Part shown: positions 56,585 through 64,000 of the stretch, piece after piece
Layout: each line of letters begins with the position of its first letter
How positions within the stretch are numbered: the stretch's first letter is position 1
Assembly: GCA_030998225.1 (NCBI GenBank)
Contig: JAPYXD010000608.1
Span: 7,098,501-7,162,500 of the forward strand
DNA: 64,000 bases
Source of the DNA: Diplolepis rosae
Lineage: Eukaryota; Arthropoda; Insecta; Hymenoptera; Diplolepididae
Direction: 5' to 3'
Made by a program: the position numbers and the translations under genes
The notes under the pieces: model-generated
The model's database searches: none
What the model was told of the DNA's origin: nothing
The model's input: the letters and a program-made list of their open reading frames with translations, nothing else

Positions 56585-57715
56585 TCCAATATTTCTTTAT
56601 CCTATTGCGATGAAAGCAATTATTTGTTATAAAAATAATAATTAATAATATTTTATCATACTTATTTAAGTAATAAAATGTTTTAAGCTTATTTGTATAT
56701 GTTCAATAAATTTCTAAATAGAACTATTATATTACTGTAAACCTTTTCTAAATGCAATTTCATAAAGTGTATATTTTTTTGTCGACATATTAAAAATTTA
56801 TATTCGAATTTGCCTTCCTTTTTAATTTTATGATATATTTATACATATCCAACTGTATATTTCTTAATATAAAAATGTTGTGAAATTGTCTCTTTGTATT
56901 TGACTTCATTTCACCTGTAATCGTTACAAAATTCAAAAGCTTTATGAATACAAGTTTTTCGCTGCATTTGTGTAATATTTTTTAGATACATTCTAATTCA
57001 GCCAATTCTGTTCATCAGCAATACATGGTGGAATTTCAGGTTTTTTAACATTTAAATGTTGCGCGTTTCTAACTTACGATTTTTGCTAGCAGAGGGACTA
57101 CCGAGCTTCTTCTCACAAATCGTAAAAGTTTTGCAGTTCAGTATATAATGAAGTTGCTAGATTGTAAGACGTAAGTGTCATATTACTGCGATGCGTTTAT
57201 TAAATATGTGCGTTGTGCGGTTAGGTTAAGTTGCGTTAGATTAGTATTGGTATGTTTACTATTTATATTGATATGTTTATACGTGCATGTATATGTAAGT
57301 GTGTAGCTGTGTTTATAAATACTCTCTCTATTTAGCTCACAGAATCTAATAAGAGCTATGGTAAAATTAACGAATGACAGAATTTTTTTTATTAGGGAGG
57401 TACAATTATTCCCTATTTTCAATAGGAAAAATTATAAATATGGTTCCACTATTTCCAAAAAACTATGGTAATTTGGTTAGACAGAAGATGCGACTTTACT
57501 ATTGCCCTTTGTAAACTTAACATTATTTTTTAGGAATTAATGAAACATTTATTGGGATTACTTCAATACTTCGTTCGATGTGCCAATCACAATTTTACCA
57601 TTTCAAGTAATAAAATTTGCTTCTGTTTTTAGGCATAAGTACAATTATTTCACCATTTTTCTCCAATATTATTAGTAACTCCATAGTTTAATATTGAAAA
57701 TAGTAATTTCTAAAA
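56585..57715. other. 3' noncoding part of the transposon with right subterminal repeats
   Basis: AATAAA-type signals follow gene B (for example 56704). From about 57350 inward from the end, words CTATGGTAAAA, CTATGGTAATTT, TTTACTATTG, TTTTACCATTTC and GAAAATAGTAATTT repeat the left subterminal motif. No ORF with a motif. Confidence 0.5.
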
Positions 57716-57802
57716 AAGTGACGTTATATCCTCGTTTCCTATTGACTTTTAGTAAAAATAAATATAATAATACTAAATTTTACAATGAAAAGTTTCTCCG
57801 TG
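57716..57802 (-). repeat. Right terminal inverted repeat
   Basis: It is the inverse of 50198-50285. It ends TTTCTCCGTG. Confidence 0.9.
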
Positions 57803-57907
57803 TACATATAATATAATTAACAAATTATATTTAGTATACATTTTTATTGTAACTACGTATCAAGTTTAATGAAACTAAATTTCTAAATTTAGAATAAAAA
57901 ATTGCAT

Positions 57908-59215
57908 TAGGGGAGAAGCGGCGAAATTAGCGCACCTAATAGAAAGTGCGAGTTTAAAAAGAAAGTATATGACTAAAAATTATGAAAAAATATTTATTTA
58001 ATAGCTGGATATCTTTTCTATACTTTCCAATGGTTAAAGATTGCATTGAAAATTATTAAAGCAGGTTTTTATTCAGATTTCCGAAGGACTGCACCTGCGT
58101 CAATTTACCCGACATGGCGGGTAAATTGCCACGTATTAGTTACATTTTCATCGATTTAGAATTACATTTCAGTAGCAAAGGTTGATGAAAAGAGGTAGTT
58201 ATAATTTAAAACTAAATTTGAGATAGTATATCAAGATATGTGAAGTTTTTTATACCTTTATTCACATAAACCAGCCAAAGTTAAAATATATTTTATAATT
58301 GTACAATAAAATACTGGCAATTGTGGATATTTAAGTGAATATTCAAATTGAAATCATTTTTATAGAGAATTATTTGAATTTGTAATCAGAAGTATATACA
58401 ATTATTAACTTTAGAAGACTTATAAATAATAGAAACAATCAATAAAAAATACAAATTTTTTACTTACATTGCTTTCACATCTTAAAATCGAGAAAACTTT
58501 CAAAACACTGTCAGACTGCAAATTAATTATTCAAAATCGCGTTTAAAATGCCTTAATACATCAAACTTAATCAAAAATCAAAACTTATAATCTTACAAAG
58601 TCGTTACATCAGTTTTGCGAACCACATTACCTCCCATGTCACAAAAAATCTTAAGAAAAAGATTAGCAGAAAAGTCCAGCAACATTCAAATGTATATATC
58701 TATATATTAATAATTGTGTACTTACTATCTTCTTTATATTTTCAGTCATAAACATCCGAGCACTTGACTTTAGTCACCGGTTTCCAGAAACACAACAGGT
58801 GTGCCAACTTCGCCTCTGATTTGAATCTCGTATGCGCCAATTTTGCCGCAAGTGTATCGTTCATTAATTAAATACTTTTTACGTAAAATGCTTATTTTTT
58901 CATACAAATATTCTATCCTAATCGTTAGATTAAATATCAAAGATTATAAAATCGTTGCATTAATCTAATTCACCTTGAATTACTATTATTTAACGATTTA
59001 ACTCAATGGCTTCGAACATAACCATTATGCCAAAAAACGATTAATCGCAATAAAACTGTATTAAGCAATTAGATTTTTATAATTTTTTCTATCAAATACA
59101 TATCATACAAGAATGCACACGATAGAACTATTTTTATTTTTTGTTATGTTATCATTTTCTGAAAAATAGGGTGCGCCAATTTAGACGACGCGCCAATTTC
59201 GCCGCTTCTCCCCTA
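57908..59215 (-). mobile_element. 1.3-kb TIR element, copy 2 (inverted relative to 6411-7755)
   Basis: The ends are TAGGGGAGAAGCGGCGAAAT and the inverse, again flanked by TA. The sequence is the reverse complement of the copy at 6411-7755 with small indels, including a region of about 30 bp around the internal palindrome that is shorter here. Both copies are noncoding, so they are non-autonomous members of one family. Confidence 0.85.
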
Positions 59216-59509
59216 TTATCAAAAAGCATCTTGTGTAAAAACATTTATAAGAAGGTTCTTTTATTTTCTGTGTTTTATCGACTTTTGATGTTTAAATTTT
59301 CATGAAATCAATTTAATTTAATAAGCTTAAGTGGAAAAGAAAGGAGTAATTATAAATGAATTAAGAAAAAATTATGAATCAAGAGTTTTTTAAACTAACA
59401 GAATCTATATAACTAGATTATGTGAAACTTTTAAATAAATTATATAAACTAGTGGATAATCATAAAAATAAATAGTGGTTAATACTGCGGAGCATGTACG
59501 AAAACTTCG
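59216..59509. other. AT-rich spacer
   Basis: Nothing recognised. Confidence 0.4.
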
Positions 59510-60172
59510 TGACGAACAGACTGAACACGATCAAACACGACTGCAGTACAATGAATTTTTGAAATCACGAATTTATTAGTGGAATCCACCATCAAGTAAG
59601 AGGTTCATTACGCGCTAGATAAAACAGTGTCTATTTCACTATTTTGCATTCAGAGAGCACTAAAATAAACTGTGGTTGTATATTGTATGTTTTTAATTGA
59701 TTTTGATTATTAAATATAATAACGTGGAGAATCAGTATTCTAAAAATTCAACACGATTTTGAAATTAAAAATTTGTTATGTGTGGCCAATTAAGGCGCAG
59801 ATTACTTTCATTCGTTTCTGCGTGAATAGATATAGCTAGTGGAATAAATCTTGCGATTCACGGTTTACTAAACTCTCGATTGAAACGTAAAGTAGAATGT
59901 ACGGAAAGCTCTACTATTTTTGTGATTTAATAAAATATTGGTTTTTTATAATTATACTACGAGTAATAATATATATATTTAAAAACTTTTAATGCACGCT
60001 TTCAAACTTCACTCTACATTTCTGAATTTTACTCAACTTTGATTCATTTTTGAACATTTATTATAATATATCAAAAATAATTACAGTGATACTAAATAAC
60101 TTCTAACTTGTCCTTATGTCCCAAATTTGTTTGGAAGTTGAGTGAAATTACTTCAACTATTTTTCTTCGTGT
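59510..60172 (-). mobile_element. CACGGAG-family element, copy without the 153-bp insertion
   Basis: It ends at 60172 with the inverse of CACGAAGAAAAATAGTTGAA and matches 8975-9652 across ATTAAATATAATAACGTGGA, AGATATAGCTAGTGGAATAA and AATATTGGTTTTTTATAATT. It supplies the empty site for the 9211-9363 MITE. Confidence 0.7.
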
Positions 60173-60176
60173 AAGA

Positions 60177-60260
60177 AGACACCTTTCGGCAACGTATAAC
60201 TATCAGATATGCGACTAGTGATTCTCCGATAATGTAGGCAGTGATAAAAATCTCAAACTC
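60177..60260. mobile_element. Miniature element, copy 3, 5'-truncated
   Basis: It retains the core (TGATTCTCCGATAATGTAGG) and the AATCTCAAACTC end of the 2347-2449 family. The first about 20 bp are replaced where it meets the preceding element. Confidence 0.65.
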
Positions 60261-61220
60261 AACCAATTAATTTGAAAACAAAAATAACATTCATGATTTT
60301 TCAAAAACCATGCAATTAATAAAAAATTGTATTCTATTTCAGCTCCGCCCAATCTTAAAATATTAATCGATTCATTTCAAATTTAAAACGCGTTATAAGG
60401 CACCCAATAGGAAACTTTTCAGTGATAAGGCGTTTTCAATTTCCAAAATTTTTTATTTCGTTCAAGATAAGTCTAATTGTTCGAGAATATTTATAATAGT
60501 TCTGTACTGCTGAATTTTCTTTCTATACAAAACTGCGGAACTAAAAGTGTATGGTACTTTTGCGTCAGAAGGATATTCTGTATTGAATACCCAATAGAGA
60601 GCATATATTCGTCATAATGCTTCTATCGCTGTACCGGAAAATAGTTGGTGCTAAAAAAAATGGAAAATATTTGATTTTAGTATTTTTGTTATGAATAATA
60701 AGTATTTATTGTGAAGTAAATAAACACTAAAATAAAATATCATATTTGTGTTGTAAAATAATAATATAATAATTACACTAGGCGCATATAAAAAGTATTA
60801 CCGTTACGTTGGTCTAAAAACAATTACATAAGTAAGATTTATCAATCATTGTCACCACTCTGTCGTCACCTCAAAATTATCCATAATTAAAATTTGGAAA
60901 TAGTGTCAACAATATAAGGTCACTGGTATAATAACTATTTTTAAAAACATTATAAATTTTTTTTTAAATCAGTCAAATATAAAATAAAATAAAATAAAAT
61001 AGATATGAGAGCAAGAGAAACATGCTCTGTTCTCAAGTTAAAATCTAAAACTGACAATAATAATTTAAGCTACTTATACACAGTGACTAGGTGAATATGT
61101 TGTAATAATAAACAAAGATAACAATAATAATAAGGATCGAGAACTAATATATTTTTGAAATTGAAATAAAATTTTAAAAAGTAGTCCATATTAATTGTTA
61201 ATGATTTTATTTTTTATTTT
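60261..61220. other. AT-rich DNA, no gene seen
   Basis: It contains a short AAAAT repeat (60980-61002). It may include the 3' flank of the Penelope-like element. No hammerhead-like box was found here. Confidence 0.4.
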
Positions 61221-62045
61221 TTAAGAATACAGATCCAATAACATATTATAAGATTTATTAAGATTTTCAAAATCTGCAATTTTGTTAATGCTATGGTTGA
61301 CTTCTTTTTTTATATAAAGCATTTCAGCGAAATTTCTTTTGTAAAAATTTGTTTCATGATGTAACTGATGTTTCTTCCCATAGAAAACAATGGTTAATAT
61401 CATCTCCATTTTCTGTTAAGTGTTTGCTGATGACATTATGATATATTTTATTCAGTTTAATATTATTAAAATGTTCCTTTCTTCGAATTCTTAAGGGACG
61501 CTTAGTTTGGCCTATATAACATTTTCCACATTTGCACTTAATTTTGTAAACTACGTTTTTCTTATCAATCTTCTCTAATGGATCCTTACCCAATTTTATG
61601 AACTTACTTAATTTTGTACCAGTGCAAAATACAGTTCTCACACCCAACTTATTAATACATCCTTTTATATTTTCAGAAATATTACCATAATATGGAAAAG
61701 AAATAATTGGTTTTTGGAAAAGTTGTGAATTGTCATCAATAACCTTTGATATTAGGTTGTTCTTTTTCATATTGATTTCATGAATTCTATTGTTAATATG
61801 TTTGTTAATAATTTCTGAAGGAAAATTGTTCAAGGAAAGTAGATCGAAAACTGTCCTTAAATTATCCTGATGGAATCTCTTATCTGAAAGTAAAATTGCC
61901 TGATCAACCAAGCCCTTAATAACCCCAATTTTTTGGTGTGTAGGATTTTTCGAAAAAAAATTAGAAATCTACCAGAATCCGTGTCTTTACGATACGAATT
62001 AGTAATGATTGAATTATCGTGGTTTCTAATAAGGCTAATGTTTAC
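61221..62045 (-). pseudogene. Penelope-like element ORF, C-terminus with GIY-YIG endonuclease
   Basis: Minus-strand reading, upstream to downstream: NSYRKDTDSGRFLIFFRKNP, THQKIGVIKGLVDQAILLSD, FPYYGNISENIKGCINKLGV, CTGTKLSKFIKLGKDPLEK, then the GIY-YIG core VVYKIKCKCGKCYIGQTKRP with the LRIRRKEH helix, and YHNVISKHLTENG. A one-base frameshift near 61375 leads into HHETNFYKRNFAEMLYIKKE and the stop at 61221. This is the canonical end of Penelope-like polyproteins. The reverse transcriptase is missing because the next element starts at about 62046. Confidence 0.9.
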
Positions 62046-62403
62046 AAAGTTACCCGGTCTTGCATTGGTTTCTTCGGAAACCGATCAGGAGGCCCTAGAA
62101 CAGGCCACCGGGCGCGTCCTCAGGTTGCGGATAGAGGGGCCCTGTACCGAGGGTTACTGCTGAATACGGATACAAAACTAAATAAGCAGTCGCGGACAAT
62201 GTTCCAGGGATGGTCCCGAAGGAATAACCCCCAAGCCAAGGTGTTAACTACCGTGCCGAGGGCTGCATGGCACCAGGGAGTGGTGTCTCACACGGTGTCT
62301 CTAGGAAACCAGGCCACCTCCTAGAGTATTGAGGCCTTACCCCTGCATGCGGGGCTCTGCAGGGGCGGACTGAATACTTCCCTAGCTAATCGTGGGAATA
62401 AAA

Positions 62404-63743
62404 ATGGAGTTTAAAAATTTAAATAAAAGTGTATGTGAGGAGTTATTTGGAGGGAGTTAGGTGTAACGGAGGAGACGCCGGATCCGTTTGAGACGGATAA
62501 GTCCCAAGTACGGCAGTACCGGGACTGGCTTCACCAGTGGAACGAGCAGCAGCTGGAGATCCTCTCGAAGGTGGAATCGGCCCTGGAGAAGATGGAGAAC
62601 TTCTCCAGGTCCAAAAAGAACATGCACCTCCCTATCAGGGATGGTATACAGGAGATGAAGAAGGGGCTCGGGGCGCTGCGGTACGACATCGACGATACCG
62701 TATGCTACCTCGACTCCTTCGAATACCTGATGAGGGGCCTGATGGTACGAAAGATGAAGGAGTCAAGACCATCAAAAAAGAAGGAAGTTGCAGTCGAGGG
62801 TAGCCAAACCCTCCCACAGCCGGCTGCCAGGTCCACGCCGGACACGCGCAAGCGGCATAGAGAGCCGACAGCGAGTCCGGAGGTTTCAGTGGTAAAGAAA
62901 CCGGCGGAGAAGAGGCCTAAAGCCTCCAAAAAAGAAGAGGAGTGGGTCGAGGTCCCCAAGAAGAAGGACCTCCTGAAAAGAAAAGGGAAGAAGCCTTTTA
63001 AAACGCCGGAGACACCACGCCGTGCGCGACGAGAGGCGGTGCTCATCAAACCGGTAGAGGGGATGAGCTACGCCTCAATCCTGCGCGAATTGAAGAAGAG
63101 CGTTAACCCTGAGGAACTGGGCGCCACAGTCCAGGGAATCAGGGAGACGCGCTCCAAAGATCTGCTGGTGGAACTGAAATGTTCCACAAAATGCAGAGGG
63201 AGGCTAGACACTGCCTTCAAAGAAGCGGTTGGAGCCAAGGGGACGGTACGCCATCTCATCCCCAGGATCGAGGTTGAAATCACCGACCTGGAACCAACCA
63301 TTGGAACCGGAGACGTCGAGGAGGCTGTGAGAGGCTTCTTCGAGCAAGAGTCGGAAATAGAGCTCACCGTCTCCCTAACGAAGAGACCCTACAGGGGAAA
63401 CAGAAAGGCGTTCGTTCTCTTAGAGGAGGGAAAAGCCTTGAAACTCCTCAAGGCGGCCCACATCAAAATTGGGTGGGTATCATGCAGGGTTCGCAGGAAG
63501 AAGGAGATTAACCGGTGCTATCGCTGCCTTGGCTTTGGCCATATAGCAGTGGACTGTCGTGGACCAGACCGAAGTAGGTGCTGCTGGAGATGCGGCGAGG
63601 AGGGACATACCGCGGGGTCCTGCACAAGGCAACCGCGGTGCTACCTCTGTACCGCAATGGAAGAAAAGCCCCGGAATGATCATATACCGGGCACTATGCG
63701 CTGTGCGGCCTTTCGGGAGGCAGCCCCCACCAGGAAGCCTTAG
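62404..63743 (+). CDS. R1-clade ORF1 (Gag-like) protein, one early frameshift
   Basis: The ATG at 62404 (MEFKNLNKSVCEELFGG) is linked to the long frame by a one-base shift near 62455. The main frame then reads QYRDWLHQWNEQQLEILSKV, a basic linker rich in K/R (about residues 75-170), MSYASILRELKKSVNPEELG, IPRIEVEITDLEPTIGTGDV (RRM-like region), and three knuckles: CYRCLGFGHIAVDC, CWRCGEEGHTAGSC and CYLCTAMEEKPRNDHIPGTMRC, which also end R1/TRAS ORF1 proteins. It binds element RNA in related systems. An alternative start at 62571 gives an intact 390-aa protein, so the shift may not abolish expression. Its knuckles resemble but are not the same as those at 38.4-38.7 kb, so it is a different family. 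Confidence 0.85.
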
Positions 63744-63829
63744 GAGGGCCGCCATGGAGAAGAGATCTGGAGGTGCAAGTCCAGGAAAATAGACGAAGAA
63801 GCACGGAGGAGAGGTTAACATCGCCTCCA

Positions 63830-64000
63830 AGATGGCCCCCACCCTGAAGTAATGCCTAACGGCGGTTCCGGGGTTGGATTCCACGGCCGAGAGACAGGGA
63901 CGCAGTTTTAGCTGCGTTAGCCGCAGAGTCCCATACACCAGGGGGGCACGGAGCCCCCTTGACGGGGCATAAACCATTTCTCCCTTCCTCAAAAAAAAAA
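63830..64000 (+). other. 3' UTR and poly(A) of the gag-only element
   Basis: GC-rich sequence with a short stem (GCAGTTTTAGCTGCG at 63902-63916) and a GGGGGGCACGGAGCCCCCTT hairpin (63941-63960), followed by A10 at 63991-64000. Hairpins just before the tail are common in non-LTR 3' UTRs. Confidence 0.6.

Larger units (their letters stand above)
50198..57802 (+). mobile_element. 7.6-kb two-gene DNA transposon, CACTA-like
   Basis: The left terminus starts CACGGAAAAACTTTTCATTG (50198). The inverse of the right terminus starts CACGGAGAAACTTTTCATTG (57802). The two stay nearly identical for more than 80 bp, through a TACTAAAAGTCAATAGGAA block and GAGGATATA. CAC at the tips, long coding interior, subterminal repeats and a TNP2-like protein all point to the CACTA (EnSpm) group. 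A target duplication is not clear (TAT on the left, TAC on the right). It carries gene A (51140-53939) and gene B (54050-56584), both on the plus strand. The right end lies about 100 bp from the 57908 element; the left end lies about 38 bp from the hammerhead foldback. Confidence 0.85.
62046..64000 (+). mobile_element. Non-LTR element with gag but no RT, inserted in the Penelope relic
   Basis: Composition jumps to GC-rich at about 62046. A leader of about 360 bp is followed by gag (62404-63743), then only about 90 bp before a 3' UTR-like segment (63830-63990) and ten A residues at the window end. ORF2 (endonuclease and RT) is absent. It is either a deletion derivative of an R1-clade element that could move only in trans, or an assembly join. 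The window ends within the poly(A), so the right border is unseen. Confidence 0.75.

Noticed and set aside
62537..63992. Other ORFs overlapping the gag-only element, including a 170-codon minus-strand frame
   Set aside because: Shadows of the gag frame in GC-rich DNA. The minus-strand frame's cysteine-rich look comes from complementing the zinc knuckles.

Overview
This 64 kb window is AT-rich eukaryotic DNA. It looks like arthropod, most likely insect, genome: it holds spliced transposon genes, mariner, copia, R1-clade and Penelope-type relics, and many small terminal-inverted-repeat elements. I recognise no complete host gene. Nearly everything that can be named is a mobile element or its debris, in several nested layers. 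The mobile-element community reminds me of parasitoid-wasp or other hymenopteran genomes, but that is recollection and not proof.

Layout. 0-5 kb: small foldbacks, an endonuclease fragment of a non-LTR retrotransposon and unassigned small ORFs. 5.6-8.1 kb: a terminal-inverted-repeat (TIR) element that has itself been invaded by a second element of about 1.3 kb, whose sister copy lies inverted at 57.9-59.2 kb. 9-15 kb: miniature elements, a deleted mariner-like element and a head-to-head pair of 467-bp elements. 15.2-22.4 kb: a large inverted duplication. Each arm carries a hammerhead-ribozyme-like core, the arms enclose about 4 kb of unrelated DNA, and one arm contains a further foldback holding a decayed gene. 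23-35 kb: mariner relics and a 3.5-kb CACTA-like transposase pseudogene split by a mariner insertion. 35.6-38.7 kb: a 5'-truncated R1-clade retrotransposon on the minus strand. 43.5-47.9 kb: a defective copia retrotransposon split by a 597-bp palindromic element. 48.4-50.2 kb: a foldback with hammerhead-like cores at both ends and a two-phase tandem repeat inside.

The most interesting object is at 50198-57802: a 7.6-kb DNA transposon with inverted termini matching over more than 80 bp. It carries two genes on the same strand. Gene A is a spliced gene of up to nine exons encoding about 497 aa; its reading phase is consistent across every junction and its function is unknown. Gene B encodes two C2H2 zinc fingers followed by what looks like a divergent CACTA/TNP2-like transposase. 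Gene B is broken by about four one-base frameshifts at short homopolymers, which may be decay or sequence error. Several miniature elements in the window begin with a similar CAC-G-AAA-type terminus, so gene B or its relatives may mobilise them.

57.9-64 kb: the second copy of the 1.3-kb element, a further miniature element, the GIY-YIG end of a Penelope-like element and, inserted into it, a non-LTR element that has its 5' leader, gag ORF, 3' UTR and poly(A) but no reverse-transcriptase ORF. The window ends in that poly(A).
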